This document shows positions 35,735 to 44,306 of a stretch of 62,091 nt of DNA, piece after piece. Location: positions 1-62,091 of the forward strand of contig JAILGL010000175.1 in the NCBI GenBank assembly GCA_024696825.1, in the 5' to 3' direction. The position numbers and the translations under genes are program-made. The number at the start of each line of letters is the position of its first letter. Position 1 is the stretch's first letter. The notes beneath the pieces are model-generated. The model was not told the origin of the DNA. It was given only the letters and a program-made list of their open reading frames with translations, and made no database searches. Origin of the DNA: Lachnospiraceae bacterium (lineage in GTDB: Bacteria; Bacillota; Clostridia; Lachnospirales; Lachnospiraceae).

Positions 35735-38002
35735 TTAACCCAGCACTTCCTTAATTACCTGACTAACCTCCTTAACAGGAACTATGGTAAGTGCATCCTT
35801 TGTTTCATCTGATACATCATCCAGATCTCTTACATTATCTGCAGGTATAAATACCTTGTCTATACCGGCTCTCTGAGCAGCCATAAGCTTTTCAGGAAGT
35901 CCGCCTATAGGAAGAACTACTCCTCTAAGAGAAACCTCTCCTGTCATGGCTATATCCACTGGAGCCTTTTTCTTTAATATAAGGGAGGTAAGTGCTGTAG
36001 TTATGGTAATTCCGGCACTTGGGCCATCCTTTGGAACTGCTCCTGCAGGTACATGAATATGTAAATCATGGTCTGACAAAACCGCAGCCTCCTTTGGATA
36101 CATGCTTTTTACAAGACTTATGGCAATCTGAACTGATTCCTTCATAACGTCTCCAAGCTGACCTGTAATAATAACCTCTCCTGAACCCTTTGAAAGCATG
36201 GTCTCTATAAAGAGAATCTCTCCACCAGCCATAGTCCAGGCAAGACCTGTAACAACTCCAGGCTTACTGGTTTTAAGCTTTAAATCATGCTCTATAGGCT
36301 TCATATCGATATATTCAGGGAGAGCCTTAACCGATACTGATATAGACTTTTTCTCACCGCTAACAAGCTTAACACTTGCAGCTCTAAAGACAGAATCTAT
36401 ACGTCTCTTTAAGGTTCTTACACCTGATTCCATGGTATAACCTGATATAATGCTTCTTAAGGTCTTCTCAGGAATCTTTAACTTAGACTTAGTTAAACCA
36501 TAGGTTTTATAAGCCTTAGGAATTAAATGATTCTCTGCGATTTTAACCTTTTCATTTTCAGTATATCCATTAAAATCTATAACCTCCATACGGTTGTAAA
36601 GAGGCTCTGGAATTGTATCTACTGTATTAGCTGTACATAAGAAAAATACATCTGATAAGTCATAAGGGACATTTAAATAATGATCTGTAAATGTATTATT
36701 CTGTTCAGGGTCAAGGACCTCTAAAAGGGCACTGGATGGGTCTCCTGAGAAATCTCTGGATAATTTATCCACCTCATCTAAGACAATAACAGGATTGGAT
36801 GCACCACATTTACGGATTCCATCCATAATTCTACCTGCCATGGCGCCTATATAAGTACGTCTGTGACCACGGATTTCAGCCTCATCTCTTACACCACCAA
36901 GACTAATACGAACATATTCTCTGTCAAGGGCGTGAGCTATGGACTGACCGATACTTGTCTTACCTGTTCCAGGAGGTCCTACAAATAAAAGAATGGAGCC
37001 TGACTGAGTCTTATTATTACTCATAACTGCAAGCTGCTCTAACACTCTTCTTTTAACCTTGTTAAGACCATAGTGATCGTCATCAAGTATCTTTTTAGCT
37101 TTATTAATATCTATATCCTTAAATTCAGCTTTCTTCCAGTTAAGCTCAGTAACAAAGTCCAGATAATCATAAAGAATACCGTACTCAGGACTGTGCTTAC
37201 CTTCATTTTTCATTCTGGAAAGAACCTTGTTAGCTTCCTTAAGGGCAAGCTCATTCATACCTGCCTTTTCTATAAGCTCCTCGAACCTCTTCACATCGCT
37301 CATATTCTCAGGATGAAGTTCATCTAACTGCTCCTGTAAGAATGAAATCTGTTTTTTCAATGCATCTTCACGATACATTTTCTCATTTTTCTCATCAGTT
37401 GCATCTATAGCTTCATTAGTTACCTTCATGAGAACTAACATCTGATTAACAGCCTTTTCAATGAGTTCAACTCTGTCAGACTGCTTATCACAGGCTATAA
37501 TCTCATACTTTTCCTCACTTGTAATATCAAGTCTTGAGGACATGGAAACAGCGATTTCCTCTATGGACTTCCACTGCATCATGTAATTGGTAATGGCAAA
37601 GCCCCATTTCTGCTCAGATACATACTTAATGATATTAGACTTTAAAGCCTTAAATTTCTGAGAAAGCTTTTTAATATCCAAATCTACCAAATAAGGACGC
37701 TCTGTAAATGAGAAGGTGAAATTATCCATATTCACCTCTAAGTCCTCTATATCTACTCTCTTTAAGGTCTTAACAACAACGTTTCCACCATCGTTAACCC
37801 CTTCAATAACAGCATAGATTCCAATATCATGAAAATGCTCACTACTAGCTTCCTCAGGGGAAACCTCTTCCTTAAGAAAGATAAATACTATCTCTTCCCC
37901 TTCATTAAAATCATCCCCAGCAAGCTCCATAAAATATGAATACTGATAATAATATGTAACCTCCGGAAGGATGATTGAATTATAAACTGGTATTGTAATC
38001 AT
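35735..38002 (-). CDS. lon: ATP-dependent protease La (LonA)
   Basis: A cytoplasmic AAA+ serine protease that degrades misfolded and regulatory proteins. Order: N-terminal substrate-binding domain (1-205) and coiled coil, AAA+ module with Walker A GPPGTGKTS and Walker B VIVLDEVDKL, sensor region TANTVDTIP, and the C-terminal protease domain with the catalytic Ser in PKDGPSAGIT and Lys in GLPEKLMAA. The ATG at 38002 has GGGAG correctly placed; an ATG 12 nt upstream actually contains that site. At 755 residues it is full length. No heat-shock operator (CIRCE) was seen upstream, only a short AT-rich tandem repeat. Confidence 0.97.
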   Translation of the reverse strand: MITIPVYNSIILPEVTYYYQYSYFMELAGDDFNEGEEIVFIFLKEEVSPEEASSEHFHDIGIYAVIEGVNDGGNVVVKTLKRVDIEDLEVNMDNFTFSFTERPYLVDLDIKKLSQKFKALKSNIIKYVSEQKWGFAITNYMMQWKSIEEIAVSMSSRLDITSEEKYEIIACDKQSDRVELIEKAVNQMLVLMKVTNEAIDATDEKNEKMYREDALKKQISFLQEQLDELHPENMSDVKRFEELIEKAGMNELALKEANKVLSRMKNEGKHSPEYGILYDYLDFVTELNWKKAEFKDIDINKAKKILDDDHYGLNKVKRRVLEQLAVMSNNKTQSGSILLFVGPPGTGKTSIGQSIAHALDREYVRISLGGVRDEAEIRGHRRTYIGAMAGRIMDGIRKCGASNPVIVLDEVDKLSRDFSGDPSSALLEVLDPEQNNTFTDHYLNVPYDLSDVFFLCTANTVDTIPEPLYNRMEVIDFNGYTENEKVKIAENHLIPKAYKTYGLTKSKLKIPEKTLRSIISGYTMESGVRTLKRRIDSVFRAASVKLVSGEKKSISVSVKALPEYIDMKPIEHDLKLKTSKPGVVTGLAWTMAGGEILFIETMLSKGSGEVIITGQLGDVMKESVQIAISLVKSMYPKEAAVLSDHDLHIHVPAGAVPKDGPSAGITITTALTSLILKKKAPVDIAMTGEVSLRGVVLPIGGLPEKLMAAQRAGIDKVFIPADNVRDLDDVSDETKDALTIVPVKEVSQVIKEVLG

Positions 38003-38022
38003 ATAATCTCCCATTCATTATA

Positions 38023-38060
38023 AATATATATTTATTAATATATATTTATTAATATATATT
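38023..38060. repeat. 14-bp AT-rich tandem repeat upstream of lon
   Basis: AATATATATTTATT occurs at 38023-38036 and 38037-38050, with a partial third copy at 38051-38060. It fills the gap between thrH and lon. Confidence 0.75.
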
Positions 38061-38065
38061 GTCCA

Positions 38066-38680
38066 TTAATCCATAGCTGCAACTATAGCATTATAAAGGT
38101 CATCATAATCCTCGAAAGCAGGAAGCTCCGGATAATCAGCCTTAATGTTATCAGGACTTCTAAATAAGAATCCTGCCTTACTTGCCTTAATCATCTTAAG
38201 ATCATTAAAGCTGTCACCACTTGCTATAGTCTCGAAACCAATGCTCTGTAAAGCTCTTACTGTAGTAAGCTTTGAATCATCGCAACGCATTTTATAACCT
38301 GTAATCTCACCTGTTTCAGAAACTACAAGAGTATTGCAGAAAATAGTTGGAAGTCCAAGCTTTTCCATAAGAGGCTTAGCAAACTGTGTAAATGTATCGC
38401 TTATAATAATAACCTGTCCCTTATCTCTAAGTTTATCGAGAAACTCCTTTGCTCCCGGAAGTGGATCAATAGTAGCTATTGTATCCTGAATTTCCTTTAA
38501 ACCAAGATTATGTTCCTTTAATATATTTATTCTGTAATTCATAAGCTTATCATAGTCAGGCTCGTCACGAGTTGTCTTCTTAAGCTCAGGAATATTAACA
38601 GCCTCAGCAAAAGCAATCCAAATCTCAGGAACTAAAACGCCCTCTAAATCTAAACATGTTACATACATCTTGTTATCCAT
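38066..38680 (-). CDS. thrH: Phosphoserine phosphatase / homoserine phosphotransferase ThrH
   Basis: A HAD-superfamily enzyme that dephosphorylates phosphoserine and can transfer the phosphate to homoserine. The 204 residues follow the ThrH pattern closely: nucleophile Asp11 and Glu13 in CLDLEGVLVPEIWIAFAE, TTRDEPDYDKLM, ISDTFTQFAKPLM and GDSFNDLKMI. These fit ThrH better than classical SerB. It is on the same strand as lon and the thioesterase gene. Other serine or threonine biosynthesis genes are not in the window. Confidence 0.93.
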   Translation of the reverse strand: MDNKMYVTCLDLEGVLVPEIWIAFAEAVNIPELKKTTRDEPDYDKLMNYRINILKEHNLGLKEIQDTIATIDPLPGAKEFLDKLRDKGQVIIISDTFTQFAKPLMEKLGLPTIFCNTLVVSETGEITGYKMRCDDSKLTTVRALQSIGFETIASGDSFNDLKMIKASKAGFLFRSPDNIKADYPELPAFEDYDDLYNAIVAAMD

Positions 38681-38712
38681 TGTTTTTCCCTCCTAAGGTA
38701 AAATTATAAATA

Positions 38713-39111
38713 TTATTTTTTATATCCAACAGAAGTTACGGTGGCAAGAAGCCTATCCATACCATCTGTTATTTTTGTTTCATAAAAGGATGTAGTTCTT
38801 CCATCCTTCTGCAGATTACACTCTGCATAAATCTCCTCTGTTTTAGGTGATGACTGGTAGCTTATGGACGCCTGAAGAGTCACAACCTTGGAGTTTTCAA
38901 AATCATAGTTATTAGCAATAGCAAAGGCATAGTCTGCCATAGTATAGTAAACAGCACCCATAAGAAAGTTATTGGCATTTAAATGTCTTCTGTCTATTTT
39001 AAGCTTAACCTTACTATAGGTTGGTTTTGCATCCACAATGTCTATACCTGTAGTTTCATAGGCATAGATATCCTTTTGGAAAAATTCTTTTACTTCATTA
39101 ATGTCTTTCAT
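38713..39111 (-). CDS. PaaI-like hotdog thioesterase
   Basis: A 132-residue single hotdog-fold protein of the PaaI/YbgC-like acyl-CoA thioesterase group. The supporting region is HLNANNFLMGAVYYTMADYA, which has the helix-end pattern where the family usually has HG(G/A)..., followed by strands SKVVTLQASISY and RTTSFYETKI. The usual HGG-type Gly and His are altered to NNFLMG, so activity is uncertain. It lies 32 nt upstream of thrH on the same strand. The acyl substrate cannot be predicted. Confidence 0.75.
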   Translation of the reverse strand: MKDINEVKEFFQKDIYAYETTGIDIVDAKPTYSKVKLKIDRRHLNANNFLMGAVYYTMADYAFAIANNYDFENSKVVTLQASISYQSSPKTEEIYAECNLQKDGRTTSFYETKITDGMDRLLATVTSVGYKK

Positions 39112-39230
39112 TTCTTCTTCCCTTATCTAAAATATAAAAAAATAATTAGCAAAAAAACTTGTAAATATTTGCCGAAACCTATTATACCATATAAGTTTAA
39201 CACATAAAACATAAAAAGAATATAAATACA

Positions 39231-39279
39231 AAAAAAAATTGAGAAGGGAAAATGTACATAAAGCACATTCTCCCTTCTC
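39231..39279 (-). terminator. Terminator of the mntR-like gene
   Basis: GAGAAGGGA (39241-39249) pairs with TCCCTTCTC (39271-39279), with further inner pairing (AATGT/ACATT). Eight T residues follow on the minus strand (A-run at 39231-39238). Confidence 0.9.
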
Positions 39280-39309
39280 TGGAAAAAAATTATAAGAAAA
39301 GTATATCAG

Positions 39310-39678
39310 TTAATCAGTATTGTCAATTAAATATTGTTTAATACCATTAAAGGTTTCATCACTAATGATATGTTCTATTCGACAGGCATCCTTTTCAGCT
39401 ATTTCAGCATTAACACCTGCTATCTTCATAAGAAAGCTTGTAAGATAAGTATGTCTCTCATAAACCTTCTTAGCTGTTTTCTCACCTAGCTTTGTAAGCT
39501 TAATCTCTCCATCATCCTCTTTAAAAATATAGCCGCCCTCTTCAAGAATTCCCATGGCACGACTTACACTTGGACGAGAAAATCCAAGTTCTCTCGCAAC
39601 ATCTATGGAACGAACAGAACCCTTCTTCTTTTTCAAAAGTAAAATTGTCTCTAAATAGTCTTCACCAGATTCATACAT
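39310..39678 (-). CDS. mntR: DtxR/MntR-family metal-dependent repressor
   Basis: A 122-residue transcriptional regulator with an N-terminal winged helix (SIDVARELGFSRPSVSRAM) and a dimerisation/metal domain, without the SH3 domain of DtxR. By alignment to Bacillus MntR numbering, Asp7 and Glu10 (GEDYLE), His76, Glu102 and His103 are kept, while the position of MntR Glu99 is Cys99 (ACRIEH), as in iron-type DtxR. Metal choice is thus uncertain, though the nearby manganese exporter favours Mn(II). The ATG at 39678 follows GGAGGAG at 9 nt. A palindromic operator lies just downstream of its promoter, which suggests autoregulation. Confidence 0.85.
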   Translation of the reverse strand: MYESGEDYLETILLLKKKKGSVRSIDVARELGFSRPSVSRAMGILEEGGYIFKEDDGEIKLTKLGEKTAKKVYERHTYLTSFLMKIAGVNAEIAEKDACRIEHIISDETFNGIKQYLIDNTD

Positions 39679-39778
39679 AAAAAATAACTCCTCCAAGTCA
39701 TAACAATTCTCTTAACTATTATAGCAATAATAACACTTTCAGCAAATAAAGTCAAAATGTGTAAACCGTCCGAGATAT

Positions 39779-39833
39779 GTTAGTATATGCTAACTCATAT
39801 TAAAATAATATAATAATAAACATTTATTGTCAA
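39779..39833 (-). promoter_or_regulatory. Promoter and palindromic operator of the mntR-like gene
   Basis: On the minus strand consensus TTGACA (39828-39833) and TATTAT (39805-39810) are 17 bp apart. Immediately downstream, at about +4 to +20, is GTTAG-TATATG-CTAAC (39779-39794), a near-perfect palindrome of the type bound by DtxR-family repressors. The promoter lies just past the stop of the DUF6472 gene. Confidence 0.75.
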
Positions 39834-39840
39834 CAGTTTT

Positions 39841-40017
39841 TTACATCTGATGTCTTACAACCTTATACTCATCTCCATTTTTATAATATGGACAGGTTTT
39901 ATAATTACTTTGTAAGAGTCTTGCATATTCATCCTCATCCAGATTAATATCGCAAACATACTCCTCAAATTCTTCGTCATATGCATAATATGCACAGGTT
40001 TCACATATTATATCCAT
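39841..40017 (-). CDS. Small cysteine-rich DUF6472-like protein
   Basis: A 58-codon gene on the minus strand. The product begins MDIICETCAYYAYDEEFEEY and ends EYKVVRHQM. It has four cysteines (5, 8, 22, 42) in a C-x2-C...C...CPYY arrangement that suggests a zinc ribbon. I recognise the layout as DUF6472, short proteins common in Lachnospiraceae, with no known function. AAGGA lies just before the ATG at 40017. It lies 23 nt downstream of mntP, so it is probably co-transcribed with purC-mntP. Confidence 0.8.
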   Translation of the reverse strand: MDIICETCAYYAYDEEFEEYVCDINLDEDEYARLLQSNYKTCPYYKNGDEYKVVRHQM

Positions 40018-40040
40018 TTTATAATCCTTTATATATTACC

Positions 40041-40616
40041 CTAACCAAGCAGTACCCAAAGACCTATAGCTACAAGTATGCAACCACCTACAATTTCAGC
40101 GATACTATTAAGCTTCTCTCCCATTTTATCACCTATTTTCTTACCTATTACGCAGCCTGAAATACAGATAAAAAATGTAACGACACCTATTATAAGAGAT
40201 GCCATAAAGGCCTGAAACATCGAATATTTTACAATGACAAAGCCTACACTTAAGGCATCTATAGAGGTTGCAACTCCCTGAATTAAAAGTTCTTTTACGG
40301 TAAGCTCATCCTTAACCTTAATATCAGTTTTATGAAGAATGCTCTCTATTATCATTTTTCCACCTAAAAACATAAGTAAAATAAAGGCGATATAAGGAAC
40401 AATTGTTATAAATTTTTTAATTCCCATAGAGAGAATATTAACAATTAGATAGCCTGTAAACGGCATAAAAAATTGAAAGAAAGCAAATGTAAATGCCATT
40501 ACAAACATTTTCTTTCTTTCAACAAAAGACTTAGAAATACCATTTGCCACGGACACTGAAAAAGCATCCATGGCAAGTGATATTCCAAGTAAAATACTTT
40601 CAATTATAAATATCAT
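40041..40616 (-). CDS. mntP: Manganese efflux pump MntP
   Basis: A six-helix membrane exporter of Mn(II), 191 residues. The two family motifs with acidic residues are visible: LAMDAFSVSVANG in helix 1 and ATSIDALSVGF in helix 4, arranged as an inverted repeat of two halves. Its ATG overlaps the purC stop in ATGA, so translation is coupled to purC. No yybP-ykoY manganese riboswitch was recognised upstream; the start lies inside the purC end. The metal regulator gene about 360 nt downstream fits a manganese function. Confidence 0.92.
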   Translation of the reverse strand: MIFIIESILLGISLAMDAFSVSVANGISKSFVERKKMFVMAFTFAFFQFFMPFTGYLIVNILSMGIKKFITIVPYIAFILLMFLGGKMIIESILHKTDIKVKDELTVKELLIQGVATSIDALSVGFVIVKYSMFQAFMASLIIGVVTFFICISGCVIGKKIGDKMGEKLNSIAEIVGGCILVAIGLWVLLG

Positions 40617-41473
40617 AAACTCTTTCCTGTTAAAAGTTCATATCCTTGAAGATATTTATCAATTGTCTTCTGAACAATATCCTCAGGAAGTGTATAGTTA
40701 CAATCAGGATTAGCCTTAAGATAATCTCTTGCAAACTGCTTATCAAATGAAGGCTGACCCTTTCCTGGCTCATATCCCTCAAGTGGCCAGAATCTTGAGC
40801 TGTCAGGTGTAAGCATCTCATCACCAAGAACTACATTACCATCCTCGTCAAGACCAAACTCAAACTTTGTATCAGCAATGATTATACCCTTAGTTAAGGC
40901 ATAATCTGCACATTTCTTATAAAGAGCTATGGTTAAATCCTTAAGCTTCTTACCATACTCCTCTCCCTTTCCAGGGAAGGCTTTTTCAAGAACCTCAATA
41001 CTCTTTTCATATGAAATATTCTCATCATGATCACCGATTTCAGCCTTGGTAGATGGTGTGTAAATAGGCTCAGGAAGCTTATCTGACTCCTTAAGTCCCT
41101 CTGGTAATTTAATACCGCAAACAGTACCATTTTCAACATAGCTTGCCCAACCGCTTCCTGTAATATAACCACGAACAATACACTCAATTGGAAGCATTGT
41201 AAGCTTCTTACACTTCATGCTCTTACCTTCAAACTTAGAATTTCTAAAGAATTCAGGCATGTCATTAACATCTGTGGAAAGCATATGATTTGGAACAAGG
41301 TCCTCTGTCATCTCAAACCAAAACTTAGACATCTGAGTAAGAACCTCACCCTTTTTGCTGATTTCATTATGTAAAATTACATCGAAACAGCTGATTCTGT
41401 CTGTTGCAACCATGATAAGGCTATCACCATTATCATAAATCTCTCTAACTTTTCCTTCTTTTACTGGTGTCAT
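40613..41473 (-). CDS. purC: SAICAR synthetase (phosphoribosylaminoimidazole-succinocarboxamide synthase)
   Basis: Condenses CAIR with aspartate using ATP in purine biosynthesis. The 286 residues show GKVREIYD, ATDRISCFDV, PIECIVRGYITGSGW and the C-terminal LGDEMLTPDSSRFW, as in the longer PurC group. The ATG at 41473 is chosen because GGAGG stands 5 nt before it; the ATG 12 nt further upstream carries that site. No other pur gene is nearby. It is translationally coupled to mntP, an unusual partner. No clear PurR box or riboswitch was seen in the 138 bp upstream. Confidence 0.97.
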   Translation of the reverse strand: MTPVKEGKVREIYDNGDSLIMVATDRISCFDVILHNEISKKGEVLTQMSKFWFEMTEDLVPNHMLSTDVNDMPEFFRNSKFEGKSMKCKKLTMLPIECIVRGYITGSGWASYVENGTVCGIKLPEGLKESDKLPEPIYTPSTKAEIGDHDENISYEKSIEVLEKAFPGKGEEYGKKLKDLTIALYKKCADYALTKGIIIADTKFEFGLDEDGNVVLGDEMLTPDSSRFWPLEGYEPGKGQPSFDKQFARDYLKANPDCNYTLPEDIVQKTIDKYLQGYELLTGKSL

Positions 41474-41611
41474 TTGATCCTCCATTCCGAAGCAGGTAGC
41501 GGATTTAATTTCATTTAAGAAAACTAAAAAGGTATCGATGCTTCATGTAAAAATTATATTTATTTCAATTTATTTATTAATAGCATATTTATTCCTATAA
41601 TTTTAAATGTA

Positions 41612-43096
41612 TCAGGTATGATAAAGCTTCTTGGTCTGATACTGTGGCTCACAGGTAAGATTAATTCCAAGATTCTTAAATACACTTACATCAATCTGTG
41701 AAAGAATAACTGAGGAATGTACCTCTCGTCCTGCAAGCTGTGGTAAGCATGCATAGGCTTCCTTTGCAACAGGGTTTGTAAGCTCTTCTATAGCAAGGGC
41801 TATAAGGATTTCATCCAAATGAAGAAGTGGATTGTTATATCCAAGATATGAAACCTTAAGATCCATTATAGGCTCTATAACCTCAGGAGATATGAGCTTT
41901 ATCTTCTTATCAATACCTGCAATGTATTTTAATGCATTTAAAATAAGTGCTGATGAAGCTCCAAGAAGCTCAGTGGTCTTACCTGTTATAATGGTCCCAT
42001 CTTCCATTTCCATGGCAGCAGAAGGACCACCGGTTTCCTCAGCAACAATATTTGCAGCAGCTACTACAGGTCTGTCAGCTATAGATATACCGGCCTTTTC
42101 CATAAGAAGTTCAATCTTCTGTCTCTGACTTTCGTCGGCATTACCCTTTCTAATCTCACAGCCTACAGAATAATATCTTCTGATAATTTCCTGATTGGCA
42201 GCCTTTTTAACCACCTCATCATCGGTAATGGCATAGCCTGCCATGTTAACACCCATGTCTGTTGGTGACTGGTAGATACTCTTCCCCATAATCTTATCAA
42301 ATATAGCTTTAAGAACAGGGAAAACCTCCACATCTCTGTTATAGTTAACAACTGTCTTTCCATAGGTTTCAAGATGGAAAGGATCAATCATGTTAACATC
42401 ATTTAAATCAGCTGTAGCAGCCTCATATGCAAGGTTTACAGGATGATTTAATGGAATGTTCCAGATAGGGAAGGTCTCGAACTTAGCATAGCCTGCCATA
42501 ATTCCTCTCTTATGCTCATGATAAAGCTGTGAAAGGCAGGTTGCCATTTTTCCGCTTCCAGGACCTGGAGCAGTTACAACTACAAGAGGTCTTGTAGTCT
42601 CTATATAATCATTTTTACCAAAGCCCTCGTCACTAACAATCTGAGGGATATTAGAAGGATAACCTGGAATTATATAATGCTTATAAACCTTTAAGCCTAA
42701 TGCCTTAAGCTTCTTCTCATAAGCGATTATGGAAGGCTGACCCTCAAACTGAGTAATAACAACACTTCCAACATATAAGCCATTATTGGTAAATGCATCT
42801 ACAAGTCTTAATAAATCAACATCATAAGTAATACCGATATCACCACGAACCTTGTTTTTCTCAATGTCACCAGCCTTAATAGCGATAACAACCTCTGTCT
42901 GATCCTTTAACTGCTTAAGCATTGTAATCTTAGAATCAGGCTTAAAACCAGGTAATACTCTTGAAGCGTGATAATCATCAAAAAGCTTTCCACCAAATTC
43001 AAGGTAAAGCTTTCCACCAAAGCTATTAATACGTTCCATAATATGCTCAGACTGCATACTCAGATATTTCTCATTATCAAAACCCTGCTTTATCAT
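41612..43096 (-). CDS. DUF1846 domain-containing protein
   Basis: A cytoplasmic protein of 494 residues that I recognise as the DUF1846 family, which has solved structures but no settled function. Typical parts are FDNEKYLSMQSEHIMERI at the start, a glycine-rich loop VVTAPGPGSGKMATCLSQ at about 190-207, and NPLLHLDEILIALAIEEL near the end. The loop suggests nucleotide or phosphate binding (inference). The ATG at 43096 has AAGGAGG 5 nt before it; an earlier in-frame start would add 17 residues. It lies between larC and purC with no obvious link to either. Confidence 0.88.
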   Translation of the reverse strand: MIKQGFDNEKYLSMQSEHIMERINSFGGKLYLEFGGKLFDDYHASRVLPGFKPDSKITMLKQLKDQTEVVIAIKAGDIEKNKVRGDIGITYDVDLLRLVDAFTNNGLYVGSVVITQFEGQPSIIAYEKKLKALGLKVYKHYIIPGYPSNIPQIVSDEGFGKNDYIETTRPLVVVTAPGPGSGKMATCLSQLYHEHKRGIMAGYAKFETFPIWNIPLNHPVNLAYEAATADLNDVNMIDPFHLETYGKTVVNYNRDVEVFPVLKAIFDKIMGKSIYQSPTDMGVNMAGYAITDDEVVKKAANQEIIRRYYSVGCEIRKGNADESQRQKIELLMEKAGISIADRPVVAAANIVAEETGGPSAAMEMEDGTIITGKTTELLGASSALILNALKYIAGIDKKIKLISPEVIEPIMDLKVSYLGYNNPLLHLDEILIALAIEELTNPVAKEAYACLPQLAGREVHSSVILSQIDVSVFKNLGINLTCEPQYQTKKLYHT

Positions 43097-43203
43097 TTTG
43101 TCCTCCTTAATTATTCTAAAAGTTTTATAAATTTTAAAACCTAACAAAGTATTAATTTTAAATGATAACTATTTAAAAGTCAATTGTAAATAGGCCTTTA
43201 AAT

Positions 43204-44142
43204 TTAGTTTTCTTCACTAATGTGAATAGCCCTTACAAAGCCTGCTGTCTTATACTCTCTCTTACCTCCACCATAACCTGTATTTATAATCTTATATTTG
43301 TCAGGAAGGTGAGTCTCAGTTACAAGCTTTGCAGCAATTGCAGCTCCTGTTGGAGTAATGAGTTCGCCATAAACATCTGTATTATTTATAATAAGACCAT
43401 TATCCATAACTATGGAAGTAACTGCAGGCACAGGAATAGGTAATATACCATGCTGGCATCTTACAGTTCCCTTTCCCTCTGAGATATAAGGAATACAGGT
43501 CCTTTTTATCTTAAGATAATCTATACAAAATGCAGCAGCTATAATATCAACTATGGAATCTATAGCTCCCACCTCATGAAAATGTACTTCAGAAATATCC
43601 ACTCCATGAGCCTTAGCTTCAGCCTTTGCAAGTATATTAAATATATCCTTTGCAATTTCCTTAGTATTATCATTACAGGAGGATTTATCTATTATTGCAA
43701 ATACCTCTTTTAAACCTCTGCCATGATGGTGATGATATTCTGTATTATGAGAATGTCCGTGACTATGGGCGTGACTATGCTCATGCTCGTGACTGTGCTC
43801 ATGACTATGCTCATGTTCATGGCTATGCTCATGACTATGCTCATGATGCTTTTCTGCCACATACCTCTCATCATTTCCATGTAAATATTCCATATCATGA
43901 TCAAAGTTTTCATGCTTAGAATCTAAAACCACATCAAAATCCTTAACCCTTATTCCTGATTTAAATTTATCACTAATTACTATTTTAAAACCATCATCTT
44001 TAATAGAATAAAGGGCTTCCATTAAAGCATTCCTGTCAACCCCAAGGTCTAAAAGTGAAGCTACAAACATATCCCCACTAAGACCTGAAGAAAGATCCAG
44101 GTATAAAATATCCTGACTTAAATCAATTTTATTATTCCCCAT
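43204..44142 (-). CDS. larC: Nickel-pincer cofactor protein LarC, N-terminal (LarC1) part only
   Basis: LarC inserts nickel into the pincer cofactor of lactate racemase and related enzymes. The 312 residues cover the LarC1 half: YLDLSSGLSGDMFVASLLDL at the start, VHFHEVGAIDSIVDI, and GELITPTGAAIAAKL. A linker of about 45 residues (about 98-142) is made of His/Glu/Ser repeats and may store nickel. The chain stops after RAIHISEEN, where the CTP- and nickel-handling LarC2 half would begin. No LarC2 coding sequence is present in the 107 bp before the next gene. larB lies upstream; larE is absent. Confidence 0.9.
   Translation of the reverse strand: MGNNKIDLSQDILYLDLSSGLSGDMFVASLLDLGVDRNALMEALYSIKDDGFKIVISDKFKSGIRVKDFDVVLDSKHENFDHDMEYLHGNDERYVAEKHHEHSHEHSHEHEHSHEHSHEHEHSHAHSHGHSHNTEYHHHHGRGLKEVFAIIDKSSCNDNTKEIAKDIFNILAKAEAKAHGVDISEVHFHEVGAIDSIVDIIAAAFCIDYLKIKRTCIPYISEGKGTVRCQHGILPIPVPAVTSIVMDNGLIINNTDVYGELITPTGAAIAAKLVTETHLPDKYKIINTGYGGGKREYKTAGFVRAIHISEEN
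43757..43848. repeat. Tandem degenerate repeat coding for the His-rich linker of LarC
   Basis: CATGACTATGCT and variants recur in a six-codon pattern coding for HSHEHE-type repeats on the minus strand. Repeats of this kind can change copy number by slippage without shifting the frame. Confidence 0.7.
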
Positions 44143-44306
44143 AAATTACCTCTTTTTAATTATTGTAAAATTATAAAATGATTACATAATCATTATATAA
44201 TCAATGCTATTAATAAATAATATTAATAACCATATATAAATCAAAATGTAATCATTTAAATGTAAATCTATTAATAATTACCTAATAAAAATTATAATTA
44301 AACCTC

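Noticed and set aside
40617-40640. yybP-ykoY manganese riboswitch for mntP
   Set aside because: The mntP start overlaps the purC stop, leaving no untranslated leader to hold it.
41474-41611. Purine riboswitch or PurR box upstream of purC
   Set aside because: Only a weak partial pairing (GAAGCA/TGCTTC) was visible, with no conserved riboswitch core or tandem PurR motif.
43097-43203. Programmed frameshift joining larC1 to larC2
   Set aside because: The 107 bp after the larC stop are AT-rich, with no open frame resembling LarC2, and lead into the ribosome binding site of the DUF1846 gene.
43757-43848. Repeat cluster that could be mistaken for a CRISPR or satellite array
   Set aside because: The repeats are in frame inside larC, code for a His-rich linker, vary in sequence and have no spacers.
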